NCBI RefSeq assembly: GCF_000519305.1
Contig: NZ_JAFG01000016.1
Span: 1-58,788 of the forward strand
Length of the DNA stretch: 58,788 bases
Reading direction: 5' to 3'
Origin: Mesorhizobium ciceri WSM4083
GTDB lineage: Bacteria; Pseudomonadota; Alphaproteobacteria; Rhizobiales; Rhizobiaceae
This document shows positions 11,901-20,659 of the stretch, piece after piece. Position 1 is the stretch's first letter. Each line of letters opens with the position of its first letter. The notes under the pieces are model-generated. The model was not told where the DNA came from. It saw only the letters and a program-made list of their open reading frames with translations, and made no database searches. The position numbers and the translations under genes are program-made.

Positions 11901-14295
11901 CGGTCATCAGGCCCTGATGGAACAGGACTGGCTGGCGAACATGGTCGGTCCAGTAGCGCGCATCAGCGACTTCTTCGCCGGCGACCCTACCTGTTTTCGC
12001 ACTGATCAGCCGGCCATCGGGCTTGGAAAAATCGAGGGTGCTCGCGAACGCCTCAAACTGTTCGAGGATCGGATCCATGAGATGCGAATGAAAGGCGTGC
12101 GAGACCTTCAACTGCGTCGTGCGGACGCCTTGTTCCTCGGCGACCTTGATCAGCGTTTCAAGTGCATCCGTCTCGCCCGCGACCACCGTACTGGCTGGTC
12201 CGTTCTCCGCTGCGATGGCGAGCTCGACTTCGACGTCCCGGATCATCTGATAGGCTGTGTCCCGATCAGCCGTCAGGACGACCATCCCGCCATTGCGCGG
12301 AAGCCGACCCATCAGTTCGCCGCGCTTGGTAATCAGCTGCAGCCCGTCCTCGAGTGAAAACACGCCGGCAAGATGGGCCGCAACGTATTCTCCGATGCTG
12401 TGGCCCATGACGATCTCTGGGACGAAGCCCCTAGCTTCGAGAACGCGCGCGAGTGCGAGTTCGATCGTGAACAGGGCGGGCTGGGTATATTCGGTATCGT
12501 GAACCAAATGGGCAAGCGTCCCGTCACCGTAAAGAATGTCGCCCAATCCGTGTTTGCGAAGCCGTGCGACCACCGCGTCACAGGTGTCGAAGGCTTCGCG
12601 GAAGATCGGATCACTCTCGTAGAGTCCGCGCCCCATAGATTCGCCCTGGCCGCCCTGTCCGGTGAACAGGGCGGCGGGAATCACGTGTTTGGAGACGTCG
12701 ACACGGCCATAATCGCTTGCGCGAAGACTCTCGGCCAACCCCGTGGTCGTCCGACCGGTCGCGAAACTCCGATACTCAAAAGCGCGGCGGGAGGTGTTTG
12801 CGGTGAAGCAGATGGCGTCGCGCTCATTGGGCTGTGCCGTATCGAGTCGCGAGGCAAAACTCTTGGCCAGGGCGCCCAGCGCATGTGGCGTCCGTGCCGA
12901 GATGTTCAGCGTACGAGGAACGTCCGGGTGCTGCGGCGCATCCTTCGGCTTAGATGAGCGGTTCGTCTCGCTCGGTGCTTCCTCCAAAATCACATGGGCA
13001 TTTGTTCCGCCCACGCCGAACGAACTGATGCCCGCGCGCCGCGGACCCTCCGACTTCCAGGGCACAGCGCTCGCCGGCACGGCGAAGGGGAGGCGACCGA
13101 AGTTGATCTCCGGATTGGGCGTTTCGAAATTAACCGCCGGCGGCAAGGTTCGCGACTTCAGCGCCATGACGGTCTTGATTACACCGGCGACGCCGGAAGC
13201 GGCGATCGTATGGCCGATATTGGCCTTCACCGAGCCAAGGGTAATCGGGGCGACATCCGCCGGCAAACCGGCGAAGACTTCGCTAAGGGCTTCGATCTCG
13301 ATCGGATCACCCAGTTTCGTGCCCGTTCCGTGCGTCTCAATGTAGGAGATTGTTTCCGGCGCGAGCGAACTGTTGATGAGTGCTCTTGCGACTACGCTCG
13401 ATTGCCCCTCGACGCTCGGCGCCGAGAAGCTGATTTTGTCGCTGCCATCATTGTTGATCGCCGATCCGCGAATAACAGCGTGGATGGTGTCACCCTCGGC
13501 AAGCGCGTCATCGAGGCGTCGAAGGGCAAGCACGCCGACGCCACTCGAAAACACCGTGCCGCTGGCCTCAGCATCGAACGGACGGCAGTGTCCGTCGCGG
13601 GACAAGATCATGCCCTCTTGATAGCGATAGCCAGCACTGTCGGGAATGATTGCCGTGACTCCGCCCGCCAGCGCCAGGTCGCAATCGCCGTTCTGCAGGC
13701 CGCTGCAGGCCAGATGGAGACTTACGAGTGAGGTCGAACAAGCTGTTTGGACGTTGATAGCGGGCCCGATGAGGTTGAGGCGATGGGCCGCCCGAGTCAC
13801 TAGGTAATCCTTATCGTTTGCCAGCATGGCCTGAAAGCCGGACATGGTGTCGAGCATGCCTTCCTTGCCGAAGTCGTGCGAGCCGGCTACGCATCTGGCG
13901 AAATAGCTGTTCGGGCCGGAGCCGGCATAGATGCCCGTTGTCATCTCGGTCGAACGGACGGCGTAGCCAGCATCTTCGATGGCGTGCCAAATGTTTTCCA
14001 GGAATAATCGATGCTGCGGATCGAGGAGAGCCGCCTCACGAGGCATGATGCTGAAGAAGTCAGCGTCGAAGTAGCTGAGGCCTGCAAGCGGCGCGCCGCG
14101 GCGAATATAATCGTCCGCTTCCCACTCCTCGGGCTCGACGCCCGCGCCGGCGAGTTCGACATCCGACAACTGACGAACGCTCTCGTGTCCGGCAATAATG
14201 TTTTCCCAGAACGCCTTGGGCGTATCAGCATCGGGGAACCGGCAGGCCATGCCAATAATCGCGATCGGCGTAGCTGTGTGAATCGGGCCGTTCAT
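8974..14295 (-). CDS. modular type I polyketide synthase, KS-AT-KR-ACP-TE
   Basis: The 1773-residue synthase carries one extension module and a release domain. Ketosynthase about residues 9-430: active Cys186 in TACSTS, His322 in ETHGTGT, His362 in NIGHT. Acyltransferase about 540-840: GHSIGEY with Ser633, and HAFH near 733, the usual malonyl-CoA signature. Ketoreductase about 1120-1310: NADPH motif TGGLGALG and the Ser/Tyr pair in SSVSALLG and QAAYVAAN; the preceding 200 residues would be its structural half. Acyl carrier protein about 1400-1480: phosphopantetheine Ser1437 in GFDSL. Thioesterase about 1510-1765: the nucleophile elbow is GFCYGG, so Cys1592 replaces the normal Ser; a His lies in CAGGH near the end. 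No dehydratase or enoylreductase. It follows the adenylation gene by 90 bases, and cgaggt precedes the start. Predicted product: a beta-hydroxy acyl chain one malonate longer than the loaded unit. Confidence 0.93.
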   Translation of the reverse strand: MNGPIHTATPIAIIGMACRFPDADTPKAFWENIIAGHESVRQLSDVELAGAGVEPEEWEADDYIRRGAPLAGLSYFDADFFSIMPREAALLDPQHRLFLENIWHAIEDAGYAVRSTEMTTGIYAGSGPNSYFARCVAGSHDFGKEGMLDTMSGFQAMLANDKDYLVTRAAHRLNLIGPAINVQTACSTSLVSLHLACSGLQNGDCDLALAGGVTAIIPDSAGYRYQEGMILSRDGHCRPFDAEASGTVFSSGVGVLALRRLDDALAEGDTIHAVIRGSAINNDGSDKISFSAPSVEGQSSVVARALINSSLAPETISYIETHGTGTKLGDPIEIEALSEVFAGLPADVAPITLGSVKANIGHTIAASGVAGVIKTVMALKSRTLPPAVNFETPNPEINFGRLPFAVPASAVPWKSEGPRRAGISSFGVGGTNAHVILEEAPSETNRSSKPKDAPQHPDVPRTLNISARTPHALGALAKSFASRLDTAQPNERDAICFTANTSRRAFEYRSFATGRTTTGLAESLRASDYGRVDVSKHVIPAALFTGQGGQGESMGRGLYESDPIFREAFDTCDAVVARLRKHGLGDILYGDGTLAHLVHDTEYTQPALFTIELALARVLEARGFVPEIVMGHSIGEYVAAHLAGVFSLEDGLQLITKRGELMGRLPRNGGMVVLTADRDTAYQMIRDVEVELAIAAENGPASTVVAGETDALETLIKVAEEQGVRTTQLKVSHAFHSHLMDPILEQFEAFASTLDFSKPDGRLISAKTGRVAGEEVADARYWTDHVRQPVLFHQGLMTAQAIGANLFLEIGPHPVLTPMAQAALDGVASPSQFVSSLNRTRNDEEVLAETAGRLFVAGLPIDTLTDLPDNERRLVDLPLYPFERRHHWIDTKASDRLAWHCRREWHVEKQSAPQLPKDKALWIILGNALGLAGRLAQAMEAKREGSKQTAVVLSNVETGLCGGVLDECVAGIIVTPESAEGASSGQIGEAAHSHAAALMQFVQTVQAAANHSNLAKAKIWVVGQSGRAVPQTDTPIPDAARPASLVSASLHGMAMVLASEHPDLWGGDIDLGAEPSDAEIAVATGILVGGSGSEAAYAVRGEERYVLRLGESGGLGHCAVDPQKTYLVTGGLGALGSLVAERLITRGARRLVLLNRDVADGAKQERLEALRRSGAEIAAHAVDIADQVGVERILGDLSEAGHQLGGIIHTAGIVQDATLGSIEEASELERALRAKLQGTLVLDNASRRFSPDFFVCFSSVSALLGMKGQAAYVAANAAMNRIVEGRNAEGLPGVSIEWGPWAETGMASGLDERLRRRLSDFGLLAIQNREALERLEGLFASTGTLTAAPILWRRFAKKQYGEAPAWLTSVSNVLKNPQAANDEATDPLARRFGSVAPSERGQAIESFLRGEVARVLGIADPDSLPMGEALNRIGFDSLATIEFRNDLAKTGIKVSLQKLVMGASIAEIAADTQTQVTAALGGVADDETGPTAPVIASSAQNYDKSAVLIPRPKPDAPIRLICFPYAGGGPLVFQHWIDRMPDHIELGILQMPGRSARLEENFWMRMEDMVDGIVPQMLPFLKEKPFAFIGFCYGGVQAFEVAQRVRRDHGLEPEHFFVAGGRSPQIYNDDQFAIDVQQFNHGTGKSEHELDESEFVEMLKAVNFANNKALFEDPEMRAMMLPIIRADYESNNAYRYRSHPPLDAPITAMGGRIDPYVTGDHIIGWKEHTTKQFKAHFCAGGHFFMEHQIELLTRIAVEDLEPVVQRLAADGLA

Positions 14296-14384
14296 TTTTA
14301 CCTCGTCGCTGGTCCGTTTATCTGCTCTTTGGCTTCCGGAGCGCGCTAATCTGACCCGCTGGCGCGGGTCGTCGGTGCGCAGGA

Positions 14385-16313
14385 TCAGCGCGGAGAAGCG
14401 CGTCTTTTGGTCGAGACACGCCGGTTTGCGAGACCAGCCAACGTCGTGTTCGCTGCATCGCCCTTCGCCGATTTCCCCGACAAAAATGCTGAAAGCTCCC
14501 TCGGCGAAGGATGCCGAAAGACCAAGATCGCGGGCATGTTAATCCCGAATTGGCGGCGGAGGCGGCGTTGAAGCTCCGGGACCATGATCGAACGAGCGCC
14601 AAAATCGAATACGTTATCGGAGTCCGAGAGCGAGGAGTGGTCCAGGAGCTCCCGCCAGTGAGAGGTGATCGCGCCGCACAGATCGCTGTACTTCACCGAT
14701 CCGCTCGTAGTGGCACAGGCTGGCTTCTCGGCAGGCGGTGCCGAAGTGTTGACCTTTTCGGCACACAGCCTTTCGGCGATTGATTTCCGATCGACCTTGC
14801 CACTCGCACTTTTAGGCATCGCGCCGATGATCTGGACACGGTCCGGCACCATGTAGCCAGGGAGCTTCTCACGGACATGGGCGCGAACTGCTGTCTCGAG
14901 ACAGTCGGTTGGCGCGCCATCTTTGCTCGTAAGGCAGGCGATCAGTCGTCCCGTTCCATTTGCATCACGCTCAAAAACGACGGCGACTTCGGCTACGTCT
15001 GGGTGATCCGCTATGACGCTCTCAATTTCTCCAAGTTCAACCCTATAGCCGTCGATCTTGACTTGGTGGTCACGGCGACCACAGAAGAAAAAACAACCAT
15101 GTTCATCTGACGTAGCAAAGTCGCCGGTCCGATACAATCGCCTTGGCGCGCCATTGATATCAATAACCGCGAACCGTTCCGCTGTTCGCTCCTTATCTTG
15201 GAAATAACCCTGAGCGAGGCAAGCGCCACCAATATACAGCTCTCCCACCTCTCCTAACCTCACCGGTCGGGCATCTTCACCTAAAATAAACAGTTCGACA
15301 TTCGGCAGAGGCCAACCGACAGGCGGCAACCTAGGCCATTCAGCCGGATTGCTATCAAGCTCATGACAAGTGACGACGTGTGTCTCGGAGGGACCATATT
15401 GATTGAAGAGCCGACACTGGGGGAGCTTGCTGAAAAACTCGCGCAAAGCGGAAGAGACCACGAGTTGCTCGCCGGCGGTGTGGATTTCCCGTAGACTGTC
15501 GGGAAACAGATTGCGCTCCACACAATTCGACGCCAATTGTTGGAGGGCGATAAAGGGCAGGAACAATCGTTCCACCCGGGCACGCTGTATCTCGTCCGAG
15601 AGCAAATCGGGGTCGATCCGCTGTTCATTCGTCAGAACGACGATACGGCCACCTGAGCAGAGGGTGGAGAAGATCTCCTGAAACGATACGTCAAACGAAA
15701 TGGGGGCGAACTGAGCCGTTGCCGCATTGTCTGACAGTGTCGAAAGTTCGATCTGCCAGTCCACGAGGTTTTGAAGTGCTGCTCCTCCCATGTCGACTGC
15801 CTTCGGCTTGCCAGTCGAACCCGAGGTAAAGATAACGTAGCCACCGGACTTCGGCGGCAGCACCAAATCTCGGTTCGACGATCCACCATCGGCTGCGCCC
15901 ACTCCAACTTCCTCGACCATTACCGTCGAGCACGACGAGACATCCTTGAGGATCGCCGAACAGACGGCCCTTGAACTGAGGAGCACGCTCGGATCCGCTT
16001 GCGCAAGCATCTCACGAATGCGACTCACTGGAAGATTCGGTTCCACAGGAACGTAGGAAACCCCTAGGATTTGACAGCCGAGGATCGCCGCGATCCGGTC
16101 AATGCCGATGGGCAAATAAAGGGCCACGCGGTCCAAACTCGATTCACGTCCAGTTTTTAGTGCGCGAGCTATCTCACAGGCTCGCAGCCACAAATCCATG
16201 TAGCTGATCGCTTCTGTTCCGAAAATGACAGCAGGACGATGAGGAAATTTCGATGCACACCAAAGTACGGATGCTGCAATTGACGGGCCTACGGCCCTTT
16301 TTAAACTTTCCAT
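14385..16313 (-). CDS. NRPS-type adenylation domain with C-terminal carrier domain (A-PCP)
   Basis: This protein of about 642 residues activates an amino acid as its adenylate and loads it on its own carrier domain. Core motifs are in order: FTSGSTGKPKA (A3), SFDVSFQEIF (A4), NQYGPSETH (A5), GELYIGG, YRTGD (A7), VKIDGYRVELGEIE (A8) and SASGKVDRK (A10, invariant Lys). The carrier follows, with its serine in FDFGARSIM. There is no condensation or thioesterase domain, so the aminoacyl unit must pass to a partner, most simply the PKS encoded next. Reading the pocket positions against GrsA gives D-V-Q-I-H-A-Q-V-V-K, close to the known proline code D-V-Q-L-I-A-H-V-V-K. The start is set at ATG 16313, since the family N-terminus begins there, although the frame is open to 16373. 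Family certain; substrate tentative. Confidence 0.88.
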   Translation of the reverse strand: MESLKRAVGPSIAASVLWCASKFPHRPAVIFGTEAISYMDLWLRACEIARALKTGRESSLDRVALYLPIGIDRIAAILGCQILGVSYVPVEPNLPVSRIREMLAQADPSVLLSSRAVCSAILKDVSSCSTVMVEEVGVGAADGGSSNRDLVLPPKSGGYVIFTSGSTGKPKAVDMGGAALQNLVDWQIELSTLSDNAATAQFAPISFDVSFQEIFSTLCSGGRIVVLTNEQRIDPDLLSDEIQRARVERLFLPFIALQQLASNCVERNLFPDSLREIHTAGEQLVVSSALREFFSKLPQCRLFNQYGPSETHVVTCHELDSNPAEWPRLPPVGWPLPNVELFILGEDARPVRLGEVGELYIGGACLAQGYFQDKERTAERFAVIDINGAPRRLYRTGDFATSDEHGCFFFCGRRDHQVKIDGYRVELGEIESVIADHPDVAEVAVVFERDANGTGRLIACLTSKDGAPTDCLETAVRAHVREKLPGYMVPDRVQIIGAMPKSASGKVDRKSIAERLCAEKVNTSAPPAEKPACATTSGSVKYSDLCGAITSHWRELLDHSSLSDSDNVFDFGARSIMVPELQRRLRRQFGINMPAILVFRHPSPRELSAFLSGKSAKGDAANTTLAGLANRRVSTKRRASPR

Positions 16314-16565
16314 GTTTCCACTCAGAATGCTACGACACTGACAAGCTGTGATATTTTGATGTATTCTCGGCAATTTGCACTGTCAATCGATTAACAAAAA
16401 CTTCACATTTCCTTAATGCTTCGGTCGAGGCAGCTCGTTGCCGGTTTCGAGTCATAAGGAAGACGCGTCCGTATTTGTGGCTGCGCCACAACCACTCAGT
16501 GAAGATTTGTCTATCAGGTTGTTGCGCCCGTCCCAGGTCGCGAACAGCCTGACGCGCGGCGGCGG

Positions 16566-16643
16566 CTGGATTTCGTCGAAGTACCGGTTCTCCCCACGCC
16601 GGCCGCATTCGGCAACCGCAATTGCGTGCTCGGCCTTCGACGA
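16566..16643 (-). pseudogene. remnant of an IS110-family transposase N-terminus
   Basis: Minus-strand translation here (SKAEHAIAVAECGRRGENRYF and on) matches the N-terminal segment SKAKHAIAIAEGGRNGEVRYF of the complete IS110-family transposase at 46250-47362. Only this small piece remains, between the adenylation gene and the GntR gene. It marks an old insertion in the promoter region of the biosynthetic genes. Confidence 0.7.
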
Positions 16644-16700
16644 GCCAAGGGATACGAGCTTGTTGCCATCCCGGGACACGATTCCGTGTTCCCAACCAAG

Positions 16701-17426
16701 CTAGGCAGCGACCCGATTTCCCGCACGATCCTTCGGCTCGGACTTGTCAAGGATCGCAAAAATCTGCTCATGCGCTTCCATGATGTTGCGCTCGAGGGCG
16801 TCGGCGGCTGCCAAGCCGTTGCCCTTCTCCAAGTGGTCGATGATTTCGTGATGATTATGGTGGCCCGGAACAAAATTTGGTTCCTTTCGCCTCAGGCTGA
16901 GGATCGGGCCCGCATGAAGCCAATGCGTCTCGATCGTGTTCATCAAGACCTTGTTTTGGGAGAGGTTGTAAACGGCAAAATGGAATAGTTGATTCAGTTT
17001 CAGATACTTCTTCACGTCAGAGTTCTTCTCCAGATTGAGCAGATCCATCTTGGCATTGATCTCTCTGATATAGTTCAGGCTCTTCCCGACAGATTTGTTC
17101 GCCCCCCAGACTACGGCCTGCCTTTCATTCAGAAGGCGCACTTCCAGAAGATCGCGTAGGCCTTCAGCAGTGATCATCGGAACGCGCGCGGACTGACGCG
17201 GCGCCCGTTCGAGTATGTCGATGCCGCTGAGCCGGTTGAGCGACTCGCGGATCGGCATGTGGCTAGTGCCGAATGCGACAGCCAGTTCCTTGAGACGCAT
17301 CGGCTGGCCGGGCGAAAATTCCCCGGACATCAAAGCGTTCTTCAGTTCGGCATAGACGTGCTCAATCGCCGAGCTCGGCGAAGCCTTCAACGGTGGCATG
17401 TCGTACTTCAAGGTTTTTGTCGCCAT
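16701..17426 (-). CDS. GntR-family transcriptional regulator, FCD (FadR-like) type
   Basis: The 241-residue regulator has an N-terminal winged helix (about residues 20-90, with FGTSHMPIRESLNRL as recognition region) and a C-terminal all-helical FCD ligand domain containing the expected metal/ligand residues in HFAVYNLS and the HNHHEIIDHLEKG segment. The start is ATG 17426 after ggagat; the frame is open further upstream but without a ribosome-binding site. It is paralogous to the regulator at 33085-33774. It lies between the phosphopantetheinyl transferase and adenylation genes on the same strand, so it probably regulates the biosynthetic locus; the ligand is unknown. Confidence 0.85.
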   Translation of the reverse strand: MATKTLKYDMPPLKASPSSAIEHVYAELKNALMSGEFSPGQPMRLKELAVAFGTSHMPIRESLNRLSGIDILERAPRQSARVPMITAEGLRDLLEVRLLNERQAVVWGANKSVGKSLNYIREINAKMDLLNLEKNSDVKKYLKLNQLFHFAVYNLSQNKVLMNTIETHWLHAGPILSLRRKEPNFVPGHHNHHEIIDHLEKGNGLAAADALERNIMEAHEQIFAILDKSEPKDRAGNRVAA

Positions 17427-17736
17427 TTGGCATGATCTCCAAATACTCGGGGGTGACCTCAGGAATGGGGGCTTCGAAAGCCCTGTGAACACGTTTCACC
17501 CGCGGCATGAAAACGGCGGGGGCACCAGCCACCCGAGCCCTGATCCGCTGGTCCACGCACGAAGTGCGCCGCATCGCAAACCGGTTGGTACAGCAACGCA
17601 TTAAACCCGCTCATAGTAATTGCGTGGTATGGCTGGAGACGCGCTCCTGACGGGCGCGGCCGCCGACGGCAGCCGCCAGCTCCAGCGCCCCGGCTCCAAG
17701 GTTTCAGGAGTCTCAACAATGTATCGGCCGGAGCCG

Positions 17737-18492
17737 CTACATTGACACATGGTGGTGTGTTACTGCCAACCAGGTCAACACATGGCCAGCAGCGATGCAA
17801 AAACGAATGTCATAGTGTTGACCCTCGATCAATTCGGGACAGATAGTTTGTGTTAAGTGCAGTCGTAGCTGCCCGTTTCTGGGCGTCGTTCGTAACTCTG
17901 CGCAGTCGAATCCGAAAAAGCGCCTTGCTACAGGATAGAGCGCTTTGAAGAGTGTTTCTTTGGCCGAAAAAACCAAGCTCGCCAGCCAGTCTGGAGCGAG
18001 GACCACTTGTCGAGCGATCAAGGCCCGCTCATCCTCATTGGTGGTCATGTTTAGGATCGCATCCAGAGCATTACCACTGGCCAGCGCCTCAACGTCGACA
18101 CCTGCCCGCCAGTGGCCACTGGCGATGGCGAAACAAGCGCAATGCCCACGCGTATGTGTTATCGAACCAGTGGATGACGAAGGCCAGAGTGGAGCCCCGC
18201 CTGGGCCGATTGGAATCTCAGCAGCGGATTGACCCAGCGCCCGCAATGCCGCGTGTGCCACCGCTCGCCCGGCTAAAAACTCAGCACGGCGCATGGCCAC
18301 CGCTGCAGACAGGCTGGCAGGGCAGTGTAACGCCAGCCGGTTAAACAGGTCGTCCGTATAGCTTTCGAGATCAAACCTGCCGCGCACCAAGACCGAGTTG
18401 GGGAATCCGGGAGCATGTAACTCAGTATTGGTGAAAAATCCTCGTGAACGAGCGGAGAGAGTCACTAGTCCGGGATCGGCAAGAGCAGTCAT
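17737..18492 (-). CDS. 4'-phosphopantetheinyl transferase, EntD type
   Basis: This enzyme moves phosphopantetheine from CoA to the serine of carrier proteins. The 251-residue protein shows the EntD/Sfp motifs: RRAEFLAGR, the PLWPSSSTGSITHT segment, GVDVE with the magnesium-binding acidic pair, and FSAKETLFKALYP. It would activate the carrier domains of the two neighbouring synthases (Ser in FDFGARS of the adenylation protein and Ser1437 of the PKS), making the cluster self-sufficient. It is the first gene of the minus-strand block; 310 bases with no gene separate it from the GntR gene. Confidence 0.88.
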   Translation of the reverse strand: MTALADPGLVTLSARSRGFFTNTELHAPGFPNSVLVRGRFDLESYTDDLFNRLALHCPASLSAAVAMRRAEFLAGRAVAHAALRALGQSAAEIPIGPGGAPLWPSSSTGSITHTRGHCACFAIASGHWRAGVDVEALASGNALDAILNMTTNEDERALIARQVVLAPDWLASLVFSAKETLFKALYPVARRFFGFDCAELRTTPRNGQLRLHLTQTICPELIEGQHYDIRFCIAAGHVLTWLAVTHHHVSM

Positions 18493-18896
18493 CCTGTAGC
18501 CTACGTTACTATACCTGCCGCGTTTCTATCATAATTTTTTGTGGCAAATATTACAGTTTTGTTAAATTATGTTGCGGATTTATTACACAGCAACTTAACG
18601 TTTGGTGGCGAAGCAGAGGGCTTGCGCCATTCGCCCCGCGCCATGACGTGAGCCTGGTGGCGTGTTCCAGGCGCCGGTTCGGCTGGTGAGGGTCTGCCGG
18701 GGCGCGAACAACCGGATGAAGCAACGAATGATGCTGAAAAACTGCGGGCCGGTTGGGTTTTAGCCGGAAGTCGATAGGAAGATCGCCCTGGCCAAAGGCT
18801 TCTGAAGGCCGATCTGGTGCAGGAGCATGGCTGGGGACATCGAGGGCGTGTCAAAATCCTGGTGGCCGATCAGCTAGCGTGCGGCGCATCGGCCTG

Positions 18897-19178
18897 TAAT
18901 TACAGGCGTTCGATTTCCCTTGCTGGTGGCTATACCGGAAAGCGGCGTGGGCGATCGGGTTTCTATGAATGCTAACGGCGCCTGCCGGTTCCAGTTCACG
19001 GTGACGATCCAACCCGGTGCATTCGAGCCAAGCTGCCCTTCCGAATCTGGTTGAACGCCGTGTGGACGCCGCTGCGGGCGATTAGGGCTTGTGCTCGGTA
19101 CGATTCGCCCAGATCCTGAGTCAGCCGATGGTCTAGCGGATCGACCACGCACTGCGGCTGATGGTGCGAAAACATGCT
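18897..19178 (+). pseudogene. remnant of an IS1595-family transposase
   Basis: This stretch is a degenerate relative of the complete IS1595-family transposase gene at 44230-45327. Matching landmarks include ggttccagttcacggtgacg at about 18979-18998 and a later piece at about 19122-19178 (gcactgcggctgatggtg). Stops and frame changes interrupt it. It ends where the broken pmtA copy begins. Confidence 0.7.
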
Positions 19179-19195
19179 CGACTGTCCGGGGTCAG

Positions 19196-19288
19196 ATCGA
19201 CTCTTTTCTTGTTCCTTTGCCAGGCATTGAGGAAATTCACCTCTTCCCTAGAGATTCTTGTCGAGGCGTTGGTTCCACCGAAAAGCAT
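19196..19288 (-). pseudogene. pmtA: 5' fragment of a second pmtA, with its upstream region
   Basis: From the ATG at 19288 the minus strand reads about 31 codons similar to the start of intact pmtA (SREEVNFLNAWQRNKKR against FEEEVSFLKAWQKDKKR), and then diverges. The upstream 160 bases (19289-19450) also match the region upstream of intact pmtA (8121-8300), including a shared segment near catgttttccaggtttg. The rest of the gene is missing, apparently cut off by the IS1595-related sequence. Confidence 0.75.
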
Positions 19289-19519
19289 ATGAACGCCCCT
19301 GTTACGGCTCTGCCGGATCAGTTTGACGGCGCATGTTTTCCAAGTTTGAGACATTGGCTGGTTACGAAAATCTCCTCGTGAGAACAACGATCCCGCGAGG
19401 CGTTTGGCGCTCCTTCAGGGGGCTACGTGCTGGACGGCTGCGCTCATCGCCAACAACGTAGGCGCTCATTTCCCCGCACGTTGATACCGCTCTTTCAACG
19501 ACGGTCGCTTTCAGACGGA

Positions 19520-20250
19520 CGCGTCCGCAGGATCAGGCTGCAGCGGTTTTGGCGAAGTTGAAGGGCAGCAGATCGGGATATCAGTATCGACCGCGCGTTG
19601 AGGCAGTTCGGGGAAAACGTGGTGCAACCATGCGAGCGGCTCGACGGGTAAACGCGGCAAGGTCAGCCCAAGCTATAGACGATGGCGCTGGCTCTGGGCT
19701 CTGGCTCCTTCGCCGGCATCGCTGAACAGCCAACTTTTCCGGCCAGTGGCAAAAATCCCGATGTCGCTCCAGAAGGTTGTTGTCGATCAGCATACTGGCG
19801 TCCTCGGTGTAACGCGTCAGATATTCGATATTCCCATTGGTTCAGGGCTTAGGAGACGGCGCCGCCGAGCTTGCTGTTAGGAGAGCATTGAGGATGGGGA
19901 CACCATGTTGCTGGCGGAAGCGGCAAATACAGTGATCTCGCGTTCGCCGTCGGCGGGGATTTCGTTCCGGGCCAGCCTTTCAAACGGCAGAGCTTTTCGA
20001 AGAACCGGAGCGCCTGTTCCGGCGGCCCGCACCTCGGAATAGCCGTCGCACATCACTATGCCGCGGTGATCCCCCAGGCAGATCTGCGGGTGGTGTGCCG
20101 CGATGCCGAGAAACTTTTCCGGCGCCGAAAACGGCGAGATCAATCGATCAATCATCCATGAACGCAACAATGCACCCGAGACCGACACCGCCAAACTGTC
20201 CGCGCTTTTCCTTGTCTCAGTCTGGAGGTGCACTCCACTCCAGTTCGCGA
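19520..20250 (-). pseudogene. remnant of an IS66-family transposase (TnpC)
   Basis: Piecing frames together on the minus strand between about 19830 and 19520 gives IS66 TnpC C-terminal text: DNNLLER, GRKSWLFSDAGEGA, VEPLAWLHHVFPELPQRA and LLPFNFAKTAAA. The adjoining 19877-20250 has weaker similarity to the middle of TnpC. Several frame changes make it non-functional. Confidence 0.65.
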
Positions 20251-20659
20251 CTTGGCAGAATCACTGTCCGGCTTTTGCGAAATGCGCCCCGAGGCTCTTG
20301 TCTGCGGTAGTTTCGTCGCAACCCGTGCCCTTTTCACATCCGCCGGCCCCGTGAAAATTCAACGGTGTGGCTTCATTCGAGCGCGCCCACAAATCCTCTT
20401 GCTCCCGCATCGCCAGCCAAGGTCATCGCCATCAACGCTGCACCTCAGCAATGACCCGATGGCGCCGATCATCCGCGTCGCGACGACGGCCGGCCGCCCA
20501 AGATCGGCGAGCCCGCTGCGGCGCCTCGGACATACTGCCGAGCTCAAAACCCCATAGCCCCGCCCGTATCCCGCAGTTCAGTTCAATCAGGCTTCATGTA
20601 GTCGCGACCCGTGCGCGCCCGCCCAATTGCGACCGCGACCCACACGGAACCCTCCAGAT
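20251..20659. other. 410 bases without a recognisable gene
   Basis: No convincing gene on either strand; the stretch lies between the IS66 remnant and the end of the catabolic operon and is probably further mobile-element debris. Confidence 0.4.
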
